From Lachnospiraceae bacterium (GTDB taxonomy: Bacteria; Bacillota; Clostridia; Lachnospirales; Lachnospiraceae), in assembly GCA_017449765.1 (NCBI GenBank), contig JAFTFE010000139.1, positions 1-47,962 of the forward strand: a DNA stretch of 47,962 nt, read 5' to 3'. Shown here in pieces: positions 32,349 through 39,829 of this stretch. The position numbers and the translations under genes were made by a program. The notes under the pieces were generated by a model. That model saw nothing but the letters and a program-made list of their open reading frames with translations. It did no database searches and had not been told where the DNA came from. The first letter of the stretch is position 1. Each line of letters starts with the position of its first letter.

Positions 32349-35339
32349 ATGAAAAATTTTGATGAATTAAGATCTGGTTTTGAAACTGCATATATCGATG
32401 GTTCAGTGGCATCCTCTGTTGCATACAGACCCCAATTTATTTCTAATAATTACAAAGAAGGAAAGAAAGTCTTATCTTCTATAGAAGATGAGTTGTTGAT
32501 GTGCGATGGCTTTAAGATAAGTGTAGCATTTATTACCAAAAGTGGAATTACTCCGCTTCTTCAAACACTAAAAGAATTAGAAAAAAGGAATGTCACGGGA
32601 GAAATCTTAACCACAAATTATTTAAGCTTTAGTGAGCCGGAAGCATTAACAAAACTAAATGAATTATCAAATATTACGCTTAAAATGTATGATATTGATG
32701 CTTCAGGTGAAGGCTTTCACACTAAGGGATATATTTTTAAAAAATCTGAAATTTATCGTATCATTATTGGCAGTTCCAATATTACAAGTTCAGCACTTAC
32801 AAGTAATCGTGAGTGGAATACGAAATTGATTTCTACAGAACATGGTGAGATGGCTCAGGAAATTGTTTCTGAATTTAATGAGCTATGGAATTCTGAGTAC
32901 TCATTTTCATATGATGAATTTTATGAGACATATAAAGAGCGTTATAATATTATAAAGCATCAAAGAGCTTTGGCAAAGAAGGAAGAAGTTACTTCTATTG
33001 AAAAATACAAACTCAAACCGAACAGTATGCAGGTTGGCTTTATAACAAATTTGAAGAGGATTATAGATTCGGGAGAGAAAAGAGCTCTACTTATTTCAGC
33101 TACAGGAACAGGTAAGACCTATGCATCTGCATTTGCTATGCGTGAGCTTGGATTTAAACGCGTTTTGTTTATTGTTCACAGAGGTCAGCTTGCAGTACAG
33201 TCGAAGAAATCATACGAAAGGGTATTTCCAAAGTCTGTTAAAATGGGGCTTGTAGGTGCGGGTTATAGTGATTATGATGCAGATTATGTGTTTGCTACTG
33301 TGCAGACATTAAATAGAGATGAGCATTTGTTCCAGTACGATAAGGATAACTTCGATTGTATAGTGTTAGATGAGGCACATCATGTACCAGCAGATACATA
33401 TCAGAAAATTATGAAACATTTCACTCCTAAGCTTTGGCTGGGTATGACAGCAACACCTGATAAACGTGATGATAATATCGAAGGAAGAAATGTATATGAA
33501 ATTTTTAACTATCAGATTGCTTATGAGATAAGATTACAGCAGGCGATGGAAGAAAATTTACTTTGTCCATTTCATTATTTTGGAATAACTGATTTGTCGA
33601 TAATTGGAGATAATGAAGATTCTGACTATGACTTTTCTGTACTTACAAGTGATGAGAGAGTAAAGCATATAATTAGTCAAGCTAATTATTATGGATATAG
33701 TGGTGAAAAAGTAAAAGGTTTAATCTTTTGTAGCAGTATAAGAGAAACGGAAGAATTATCTTCCAAATTTAACAAGATTGTAAATCCTGCGACCGGAAAA
33801 CCATATAGAACCATTGCATTAAACGGTAGTGCATCGGAAAAGGAAAGACAGGATGCATTTGAACGATTGGCTATGAATGAAGAAGATGCGCATGATGAAG
33901 TAATTCCTTTAGATTATATTTTCTCAAAGGAAATATTAAATGAAGGTGTAGATATTGTTGAGGTCAATCAGGTAATAATGCTTCGCCCAACACAGTCACC
34001 AATTGTATTTATCCAACAGCTTGGAAGGGGCCTTAGAAAAGCTGAAGGAAAGGAATATGTTGTTATTCTTGATTTTATCGGGAATTATAATAAAAATTTT
34101 ATGATTCCTGTGGCATTATCCGGTGATCGAACATATAACGCTGATATAATTCGAAAATATATAATCAGTGGTAATAATACAATTCCAGGTGCATCTACGA
34201 TTCATTTTGATGCTATATCAAGAGAACGTATATTTAAGGCAATTGATAATATAAAGCCAAAAACATTTAAGGCGTTAATTAGAGAAGGATATACTAATTT
34301 AAAAAATCGTCTTGGTCGTATTCCAATGCTCATAGATTTTTATAAAAATGATGAAGTTGATCCGTTAATTATAATTCGAGAATATAAGACTTATTATTCA
34401 TTTATTGAAAAAATGGAGAATAATGATTCTTTTTTCTCTTTGACAGAACAAGAGAAGCTTACATTAGAATATTTGTCAAAAACAATTCTTAGTGGTGTCA
34501 GACCGGATGAGTTGGAAATACTTCGTCTCTTTCGAGATAAAACGTCTATATCATATCAGGAAGTGATTGACAGTTGCAAAAATAATTATGGATATGAAAT
34601 TACTAATTCGAAGATAAAAGCGGCATGTGATGTGCTTAGTGGAGAGTTTGTTACAAATTCGTCTGAGCTTGAAAAATTTAGTCATATAGATATTGTAAAT
34701 TATAACTCCAATTCATTTATTGAAAGAATGAAGAGTTATTCACAGAGACTTGCTCATAAGAATTTTCATGATCAGGTTGAAGATATAATTAAAGTTGGTT
34801 TATCAAGATATCAGGATAAATATAGTCATACTTATAAAAAAGATTCTCCATTTGTTCTTTATGAAAAGTATTCAAGACGAGATGTAAGTTTGCTCATGAG
34901 TGCCGGAAAAGATATGTCTTCTACAATGTACGGAATGTGGCCATACGGAGAAGATGTTTTTATTTTTGTTACGTATCATAAGGAAGAAAATACTGATGCA
35001 GAAAAACAATACATTGATGGTAAGCCTGATTATGCAGATGAATTTGTGGATAATGTGATTTTTAGGTGGGATTCACAAATAGATAAAAAACTGGGTGGGG
35101 CTTACATGCAGAAAGTATTAAATTCTCCAAGAAAGCATCTGATGGTTCAAAAAACAGATGTAGAAAATAATTTTTTCTATATGGGAGAATTTGATATCGT
35201 TGACGTATACGAAGATAAAAAAATGAATAACAGAGGAGAATTAAAACCTATTTGTAAATTAAAAGTTAAAATGCACACTGCTGTTAGAGAAGATTTGTTG
35301 CGTTATCTTCAAAGTGGCAATGATACGGAGGAAAAATAA
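32349..35339 (+). CDS. PLD nuclease-SF2 helicase-DUF3427 protein
   Basis: A 996-residue protein of a known fusion type. Residues 25-190 are a phospholipase D-like nuclease domain with one HxK motif (HTKGYIFKK, His 124) and GSSNIT. The superfamily 2 helicase core follows: SATGTGKTYA (about 251), LDEAHHV (about 341), GMTATPDKRD, and QQLGRGLRKAEGKEYVVILDF (about 556). The C-terminal 230 residues (YSRRDVSLLMSAGKDMSSTMYG onward) fit DUF3427. Such proteins are often suspected of DNA defence. The Nudix gene starts 3 bases after its stop, so the two are translationally coupled. Codon use and AT content differ from the core genes, suggesting transfer. Confidence 0.9.
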   Translation: MKNFDELRSGFETAYIDGSVASSVAYRPQFISNNYKEGKKVLSSIEDELLMCDGFKISVAFITKSGITPLLQTLKELEKRNVTGEILTTNYLSFSEPEALTKLNELSNITLKMYDIDASGEGFHTKGYIFKKSEIYRIIIGSSNITSSALTSNREWNTKLISTEHGEMAQEIVSEFNELWNSEYSFSYDEFYETYKERYNIIKHQRALAKKEEVTSIEKYKLKPNSMQVGFITNLKRIIDSGEKRALLISATGTGKTYASAFAMRELGFKRVLFIVHRGQLAVQSKKSYERVFPKSVKMGLVGAGYSDYDADYVFATVQTLNRDEHLFQYDKDNFDCIVLDEAHHVPADTYQKIMKHFTPKLWLGMTATPDKRDDNIEGRNVYEIFNYQIAYEIRLQQAMEENLLCPFHYFGITDLSIIGDNEDSDYDFSVLTSDERVKHIISQANYYGYSGEKVKGLIFCSSIRETEELSSKFNKIVNPATGKPYRTIALNGSASEKERQDAFERLAMNEEDAHDEVIPLDYIFSKEILNEGVDIVEVNQVIMLRPTQSPIVFIQQLGRGLRKAEGKEYVVILDFIGNYNKNFMIPVALSGDRTYNADIIRKYIISGNNTIPGASTIHFDAISRERIFKAIDNIKPKTFKALIREGYTNLKNRLGRIPMLIDFYKNDEVDPLIIIREYKTYYSFIEKMENNDSFFSLTEQEKLTLEYLSKTILSGVRPDELEILRLFRDKTSISYQEVIDSCKNNYGYEITNSKIKAACDVLSGEFVTNSSELEKFSHIDIVNYNSNSFIERMKSYSQRLAHKNFHDQVEDIIKVGLSRYQDKYSHTYKKDSPFVLYEKYSRRDVSLLMSAGKDMSSTMYGMWPYGEDVFIFVTYHKEENTDAEKQYIDGKPDYADEFVDNVIFRWDSQIDKKLGGAYMQKVLNSPRKHLMVQKTDVENNFFYMGEFDIVDVYEDKKMNNRGELKPICKLKVKMHTAVREDLLRYLQSGNDTEEK

Positions 35340-35341
35340 AT

Positions 35342-35734
35342 ATGAAAACAATAAGGGTTGTTGCAGCTGTAATCAAAGCTAAGAACGAAAATAATGAACC
35401 TATTATATTTGCAACCCAGCGAGGTTATGGTGATTTAAAAGGTGGTTGGGAATTTCCTGGAGGAAAAATCGAAGATGGAGAGACTCCTCAAGAAGCCTTA
35501 GTTCGCGAGATTAAAGAGGAATTAGATACTGATATTGAGGTAGGGGAGTTAATTGATACCATTGAATATGATTATCCTACATTTCATTTATCTATGGATT
35601 GCTTTTGGTGTGAAATAATAAAAGGCGATTTGGTGTTGAAGGAACATGAAGCTGCAAGGTGGCTAAGAAAGTCTGAATTGGATAATGTTGAATGGCTTCC
35701 AGCGGATATTACGCTTATAGATAAGATTAGGTGA
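35342..35734 (+). CDS. MutT-like Nudix hydrolase
   Basis: A 130-residue (deoxy)nucleoside triphosphate pyrophosphohydrolase. The Nudix box starts at about residue 40: GGKIEDGETPQEALVREIKEEL, matching GX5EX7REUXEE. The N-terminus RVVAAVIKAKN and C-terminus EHEAARWLRKSELDNVEWLPAD fit the MutT/CtfA subgroup. It follows the PLD-helicase-DUF3427 gene by 2 bases and recurring association of such genes is known, so it likely serves the same system, perhaps processing nucleotides released or required by it (inference). A terminator follows at 35779. Confidence 0.92.
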   Translation: MKTIRVVAAVIKAKNENNEPIIFATQRGYGDLKGGWEFPGGKIEDGETPQEALVREIKEELDTDIEVGELIDTIEYDYPTFHLSMDCFWCEIIKGDLVLKEHEAARWLRKSELDNVEWLPADITLIDKIR

Positions 35735-35778
35735 AAAATATATATCATATTCAAAGTTAATAATAATAGTATAATACT

Positions 35779-35828
35779 AAAAAGAGAGCAAGTTTGTAAT
35801 GGAAAAGTTAGATAACATGCTCTTTTTT
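35779..35828 (+). terminator. Terminator of the helicase-Nudix operon, repeat copy A
   Basis: AAAAGAGAGCA (35780-35790) pairs with TGCTCTTTTTT (35818-35828) with one G-U pair. The sequence AAAGAGAGCARGTYTGYAWT at its start recurs at 36873, so the two terminators are copies of one element. Confidence 0.7.
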
Positions 35829-35920
35829 CGATGTAAGTATTTAAATTTAAACATTGCTTTATTTTTCGTAAATATAGGAATTTTTTTGTTTTTTTAAATA
35901 ATATTTTTTTATTATTTTGA

Positions 35921-35949
35921 TTGACACTATCATGGGGTGTATATATACT
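35921..35949 (+). promoter_or_regulatory. Putative promoter before the PHP-domain remnant
   Basis: TTGACA (35921-35926), 17 bases, TATACT (35944-35949), about 107 bases before the remnant ATG. Surrounding sequence from 35829 to 36056 is extremely AT-rich with no gene. Confidence 0.4.
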
Positions 35950-36056
35950 ATAATTGTCAAAATTTGTAAAATATAGATAAAAAAATAACAGTATGTTTTT
36001 AACAAATTATAGATTAAATTAAAAAATATTTGTAATTTTGACAGGAGGAAAAATAA

Positions 36057-36161
36057 ATGAAAAAAATTGATTTTCATATTCATACAATAAAAACAATAAG
36101 CGATAGAGACTTTTCGTTCAGTATGGAACACCTTATTTGCTCTCATTTTTATTTGAAATGA
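36057..36161 (+). pseudogene. Truncated PHP-domain gene (possibly TrlF-like)
   Basis: A 34-codon frame behind a perfect AGGAGG site begins MKKIDFHIHTIKTISDRDFS and continues FSM; HIHT is the first metal-binding motif of PHP phosphoesterases, and SDRDF after it recalls the PHP-ATPase proteins of the TrlF type found in defence loci. After about residue 24 the reading frame diverges and stops, and no later PHP motif (such as TNHN) is found downstream. Most likely a deletion remnant with its promoter and start intact. Identification rests on about 25 residues. Confidence 0.5.
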
Positions 36162-36265
36162 GAAATAGAATGATAATTCATTTATAAGTAGAATAACAAA
36201 AACTTTGAAAAACGTGTAAAACTAATATATAATGTTCCTAAAATCACCCCCACAGGAGACCAACC

Positions 36266-36850
36266 ATGCTTACCAAACTAAAATACGGAAATACAAATAC
36301 ATTTTTAATCCAAGGCAAATCCGGAAATATTCTAATCGATACCGATTATGCCGGTACGCTTTCTATGTTCTACCGAAGGATAAAAGAACATGGCATAACT
36401 GTAAAGGATATCGACTACATTCTTGCTACACATTATCATCCTGATCATATTGGTCTGGTTGGTGAACTTATGGAGCAGGGAGTGGGACTGATTATTATGG
36501 AATCACAAGCAGGAGCGGTTCATTATTCTGATGAGATATTTGCAAGAGAGCCGGGACTTAGATACAAGCCGATAGATGATAGTGCGGCGGTTTTGCTTTC
36601 CTTTGAGGAGAGCAGAGCATTTCTTGGAAAGCTTGGTATAGACGGAGAGATTATCCGGACTCCGAGTCATAGTGTGGACAGTGTGTCAGTTGTTCTTGAT
36701 GAGGGGATATGCATTGTGGGAGATTTGGAACCGCTTGCGTATCTTACGGCTTATGATGATAACAAAGAACTTGCCGAAGATTGGGACAAGGTGATGTCGT
36801 ACAAACCTAAGGTGGTATATTATGCACATGCAAATGAGAAGAGGTTTTAG
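36266..36850 (+). CDS. MBL-fold metallo-hydrolase
   Basis: A 194-residue metallo-beta-lactamase-fold enzyme. The metal motif HYHPDH lies at residues 56-61 (His 56, His 58, Asp 60, His 61). Further ligands are likely in TPSHSVDSVSV (His), VGDLEP (Asp) and the late YYAHAN. The protein is compact and probably cytoplasmic; the substrate is unknown. The ATG follows AGGAG by 6-7 bases. A terminator follows at 36873. The first 80 bases of this gene with its upstream site are duplicated at 38131-38210. Confidence 0.85.
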   Translation: MLTKLKYGNTNTFLIQGKSGNILIDTDYAGTLSMFYRRIKEHGITVKDIDYILATHYHPDHIGLVGELMEQGVGLIIMESQAGAVHYSDEIFAREPGLRYKPIDDSAAVLLSFEESRAFLGKLGIDGEIIRTPSHSVDSVSVVLDEGICIVGDLEPLAYLTAYDDNKELAEDWDKVMSYKPKVVYYAHANEKRF

Positions 36851-36872
36851 AAATTATATATTATAATCTTAC

Positions 36873-36922
36873 AAAGAGAGCAGGTCTGCATTGGACATGT
36901 GCGGCACATACTGCTCTTTTTT
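36873..36922 (+). terminator. Terminator of the MBL gene, repeat copy B
   Basis: AGAGAGCAG pairs with CTGCTCTTTT; full stem from 36873-36883 with 36911-36922, plus an inner ATGTGC-G-GCACAT (36897-36909). The first 25 bases resemble copy A at 35781. The remaining gap to 37080 is AT-rich, with a small AGCATA-ATATGCT palindrome near 36964; no gene is supported. Confidence 0.75.
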
Positions 36923-37080
36923 GCTGTTAATATTGAATTTTATCAAATAATTAACTTGTTTTAGCATAATATGCTCAAAAAATGTCAAATTATAGGATTT
37001 CAAACAAAATTTTTGTTTTATTTTAATTTTTTTGTTGTAGAAATGAAGAGTGAATATACATTGTGGGAGGTTGGAAGGAT

Positions 37081-37144
37081 AAAAAATGGCGGGGAACTTC
37101 CCCCGCCGAAGATGGACCTGGGTCTTTCGACCAGCCCGATTTTA
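37081..37144 (-). ncRNA. Structured RNA repeat downstream of the DUF3800 gene (copy 1)
   Basis: Read on the minus strand, the element starts at the DUF3800 stop codon: TAAAATCGGG, then GGTC-GAAA-GACC (37132-37121), GGTCC, and GGCGGGG/CCCCGCC (37107-37101 with 37094-37088), ending in ATTTTTTA. It shares ATCGGGCTGGTCGAAAGACC and the second hairpin with copy 2 at 37844-37911. The final hairpin plus T6 is a good intrinsic terminator for the gene. Confidence 0.7.
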
Positions 37145-37825
37145 CAACTTTCGTTTTCGTATATGCTTGAGATAGTTTTTCTTGAAGTCTCGCATTGTAT
37201 CAAAAAACTCAAGTTCGGATTTTGTGAATGAATTATGTTCAGCTTTTTCTGCGAGCAATTCTACCGTACAAATCAGATCCGCAACTTGAAAAAGCTTATA
37301 ATCTACAGGTTTAACTTTACGCATTTCAACGTCAGTAAAAAGTGTATTAAAAACTGATGTAATTATTCGTGTTAGTTGTGTTTGACCATTATCATAGTAC
37401 ACAATAATTTTGTCAAAGCTGTTCCAAAAATCATCTCTAGAATGGAGTTCTTGTGATATGAGTTTACTGAGCTTTGCAGTCTGTATTATTTCATCTTCAC
37501 ATTCCGACTTTTTTACTCTTACAGTAAAGTATTTGATTGGAAGGCTGATGGTAAAAAAGTAAAGCACATTAAAAAGATGTTTTCTACTCTCAATTAAATC
37601 ATTTTCATATACACTTTCACGTCTTATGAGAGGACCAGTATGTATAGCGTGATTTTTATATCCGAGATTAGCTGTTCTATATTCTAATCCTTGTATTTTA
37701 TCTGTTATTTCATCTTCCTGATTATGAAGAACCATTGTAACATAGTAATAAGGAGAGTGATAGTCATATGGACCAAAATCTCCACTTTCATCTATGAAAC
37801 AACTGAGAATTTTTTGTGAAGCCAT
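37142..37825 (-). CDS. DUF3800 protein, putative RNase H-fold nuclease
   Basis: A 227-residue protein. The family hallmark FIDESGDFG (Asp 12, Glu 13, Asp 16) opens the protein and LFQVADLICTVE near residue 190 gives the late Asp. DUF3800 proteins are uncharacterised; the spaced acidic residues are compatible with an RNase H-like fold (inference). A minus-strand ribosome binding site, AGGGAG, precedes the ATG. The gene lies between two copies of a hairpin-rich repeat on the same strand, one in the 5' leader and one from the stop codon to the terminator. DUF3800 genes are known to be accompanied by structured RNA motifs, so the set is probably one functional unit. It runs against all neighbours. 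Confidence 0.85.
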   Translation of the reverse strand: MASQKILSCFIDESGDFGPYDYHSPYYYVTMVLHNQEDEITDKIQGLEYRTANLGYKNHAIHTGPLIRRESVYENDLIESRKHLFNVLYFFTISLPIKYFTVRVKKSECEDEIIQTAKLSKLISQELHSRDDFWNSFDKIIVYYDNGQTQLTRIITSVFNTLFTDVEMRKVKPVDYKLFQVADLICTVELLAEKAEHNSFTKSELEFFDTMRDFKKNYLKHIRKRKL

Positions 37826-37843
37826 ATTTGTTTTTCTCCCTAA

Positions 37844-37911
37844 ATAGAAATTGGCGGGGGTTTCCCCCGCCGCTCGGTGGACCAGGGTCTTTCGACCAGC
37901 CCGATTTCTAT
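37844..37911 (-). ncRNA. Structured RNA repeat in the DUF3800 leader (copy 2)
   Basis: On the minus strand: outer arm ATAGAAAT (37911-37904), core ATCGGGCTGGTCGAAAGACC with the GAAA-capped GGTC/GACC hairpin (37897-37886), then GGCGGGGG-AAA-CCCCCGCC (37871-37853) and the closing arm ATTTCTAT (37851-37844), which pairs with the first. The result looks like a closed multi-helix junction. It begins about where transcription from the promoter at 37944-37916 should start. Relative to copy 1, an A-U pair of the outer helix becomes G-C, a compensatory change. Confidence 0.72.
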
Positions 37912-37915
37912 ATTT

Positions 37916-37944
37916 ACAATAGCATAAAACCGGATTTATTTCAA
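37916..37944 (-). promoter_or_regulatory. Promoter of the RNA-DUF3800 transcript
   Basis: Minus strand TTGAAA (37944-37939), 17 bases, TATTGT (37921-37916). The predicted start, about 7 bases further (near 37909), coincides with the first base of RNA copy 2. The rest of the gap to 38130 is AT-rich with nothing else recognised. Confidence 0.6.
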
Positions 37945-38130
37945 TATATTGACTGAAAATAATTCGAAAAATCTAACTATCCGTTTCAGCTTGAAAGTAT
38001 GTTAGCAGTATCCCGAAAGAAATGCAATAGTAAAGTGCTGCCATTTTTATAATATTCACCATTTTATAAAATGATACATAAAAAATTATGAGGTTTAATT
38101 AAATTTGTGTTATCATTGGTTACATAATCG

Positions 38131-38229
38131 CCATCACAGGAGACCAACATGCTTACCAAACTAAAATACGTAAATACAAATACATTTTTAATCCAAGAAA
38201 AATCACGTAATAGAAAGGAGCAACCATAA
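38131..38229 (+). pseudogene. Duplicated 5' fragment of the MBL-fold gene
   Basis: From CACAGGAGACCAA through the ATG at 38149 and about 20 codons this repeats the start of the MBL gene at 36249-36325 almost exactly; the product begins MLTKLKYVNTNTFLIQ, as in the intact gene. It then diverges and stops at 38229, four bases before the broken aldo/keto reductase. It is a remnant of a duplicated gene whose body is gone. Confidence 0.85.
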
Positions 38230-38233
38230 TAAT

Positions 38234-38723
38234 ATGAAATACAGAATAAACAAACGCACAAAAGATAAAATCAGCGAGATTGGTATGGAGACTGCTTATA
38301 TCGGAGAGGAAGAGCATAGTGAAGCTGTCAAGACCGTGCGCTATGCCTATGAGCATGGAATCAATTACTTTGACCTTGCTGCCGGTGACGGCAGTGCATT
38401 TGGTATATTTGGAGAAGTTTTATGAGCTTAGCGAGGAAGAGCTGGATTACAGTATCATCGGAAGCTTTGCTCCGCCGGAGGCAAACGGAAAGTGTGTATA
38501 TTGTAACCATTGTAAGCCTTGCCCTGTGGGACTGGATATCGGGATGATCAATAAGTTCTACGATCTGGCGAAAATCGGAGACGATATGGCAAGGGCGCAT
38601 TATCATGCACTGGACACTAAAGCGGGCGATTGTATCCGTTGTGGACATTGTAACAGCCGTTGTATGTTCGGAGTGGATCAGATGAGCAGGATGCAGGAGA
38701 TAAAAGAGTATTTTGGGGAGTGA
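38234..38723 (+). pseudogene. Aldo/keto reductase with deletion and frameshift
   Basis: The N-terminus (KYRINKRTKDKISEIGMETAYIGEE, then AYEHGINYFDLAAGDGSAFGIFGE) matches clostridial iron-sulfur aldo/keto reductases and ends at a stop near 38425. In another frame, from about 38408, the C-terminus follows: ELSEEELDYSIIGSFAPPEANGKCVYCNHCKPCPVGLDI and CIRCGHCNSRCMFGVD, two 4Fe-4S motifs. The complete family member is about 370 residues; roughly 200 central residues, including the catalytic barrel, are missing at the junction near 38410. Not functional. Confidence 0.88.
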
Positions 38724-38816
38724 CATGTATGGGGCGTATAGGCCTATATCGGTTAACGGAATAATTGATTCAGTAAAATTAAGAATAAAATATAAAAAAT
38801 AGGATAATATAGATTT

Positions 38817-38860
38817 TTAGGGAACTTTATGTTATTATATACAATGTAAAAGTTCCCTAA
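38817..38860 (+). promoter_or_regulatory. 12-bp inverted repeat just before the Fic gene
   Basis: TTAGGGAACTTT (38817-38828) and AAAGTTCCCTAA (38849-38860) are a perfect inverted repeat with a 20-base AT-rich loop that contains TATTATATAC, a possible -10 region. The ribosome binding site GGAGG begins at 38861, directly after the right arm. It could be an operator or a hairpin that hides the site. Confidence 0.65.
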
Positions 38861-38874
38861 GGAGGTAATATAAT

Positions 38875-39816
38875 ATGGAGAACTCTTTTGATACAATTCA
38901 ACAGTTACTACAGGAAAAGGCAGATTATCAGGCACGGTTGAATCTTATTCCATATGACGGTTCTCCTGAGGTTAAGGAGAACAGCAGCGGAAAATATCTG
39001 TATATCAGAAAAAGGGTTAACGGAAGATTGACATCTACTTATGTGGATGTATATTCTGAGGAATTACATCAATTGTTGCTTCGTAATGTGAAAGAAGCAC
39101 GAGAATTAAAAAAACAAATTCGAAGAGTCGACAAAGAGTTGGTTTTAAACGGATATAAGGGGTACGAACTGTCTAAAGATGTTATTGTTAATATAGATTT
39201 TGCCAGAGCAAACTTAAAATCAAATATTTATGATCAGGCAATTTTGGAAGGAGTTGCCACGACATTTCCTCAAACAGAAGAAATCATTGAAAATGGAACA
39301 GTTAACGGAATGACTGCTGATGATGTACAGAAAATTCTAAATTTGAAACATGCATGGGAGTTCATTCTTGACAAGGATGTAATTCAATCGGATAGTAATT
39401 ACTATCTATTATGCCGTATAGCTAAGCTGGTAAATGAAGGATTTTTTTATGATGGTGGAAGGGTACGAGGAGTACCGATAAAAATCGGTGGAACAAGTTA
39501 TGTACCGCCAATTCCTATTGAGCTACAGGTTATAGAACACATTAATGATATTCTTGGTTCAGATAAGGAAACTATTGATATAGCAATCGAACTTTGTATG
39601 TATTGTATGAGAACGCAGATTTTTATAGATGGTAATAAACGTGCATCCGTGATATTTGCAAATCATTATATGATTGCTCATGGTCTTGGACTAATAATTA
39701 TTCCGGAAAATCATATTCCGGATTTTAAAAAGAAGCTTGTAAAATATTATGAAAGCGGAGACACTGGCGACATCAGTGACTTTTTGAAAGAAAACTGTTG
39801 GCGTAAATGTGTCTGA
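38875..39816 (+). CDS. Fic-family protein with Gln in place of motif His
   Basis: A 313-residue Fic/Doc-family protein. Residues 1-90 form a charged helical N-terminus. Near 125 the stretch ILEGVATTF resembles the inhibitory helix region that precedes many Fic domains. The Fic motif is at 248-256: QIFIDGNKR, compared with HxFx(D/E)GN(G/K)R. The GNKR half is Doc-like, and the catalytic His is replaced by Gln, so normal AMP or phosphate transfer is doubtful. TVNGMTADDVQKILNL and YVPPIPIEL (flap-like) also fit. The promoter region carries a 12-bp inverted repeat. Single gene next to a deleted aldo/keto reductase; AT-rich. Confidence 0.85.
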   Translation: MENSFDTIQQLLQEKADYQARLNLIPYDGSPEVKENSSGKYLYIRKRVNGRLTSTYVDVYSEELHQLLLRNVKEARELKKQIRRVDKELVLNGYKGYELSKDVIVNIDFARANLKSNIYDQAILEGVATTFPQTEEIIENGTVNGMTADDVQKILNLKHAWEFILDKDVIQSDSNYYLLCRIAKLVNEGFFYDGGRVRGVPIKIGGTSYVPPIPIELQVIEHINDILGSDKETIDIAIELCMYCMRTQIFIDGNKRASVIFANHYMIAHGLGLIIIPENHIPDFKKKLVKYYESGDTGDISDFLKENCWRKCV

Positions 39817-39829
39817 TTATTGATTAATT

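Noticed and set aside
36971-37231. Open frame of 86 codons on the plus strand
   Set aside because: It runs antisense through RNA copy 1 and the DUF3800 3' end, has no good composition or family match, and lacks a proper start context.
38280-38723. Independent ferredoxin-like protein
   Set aside because: Its N-terminal part is a shadow of the aldo/keto reductase start; only the last 100 residues are real and belong to the broken gene.
38737-38748. TATAGGCCTATA palindrome
   Set aside because: Only 12 bases, no linked gene or second copy; probably chance.
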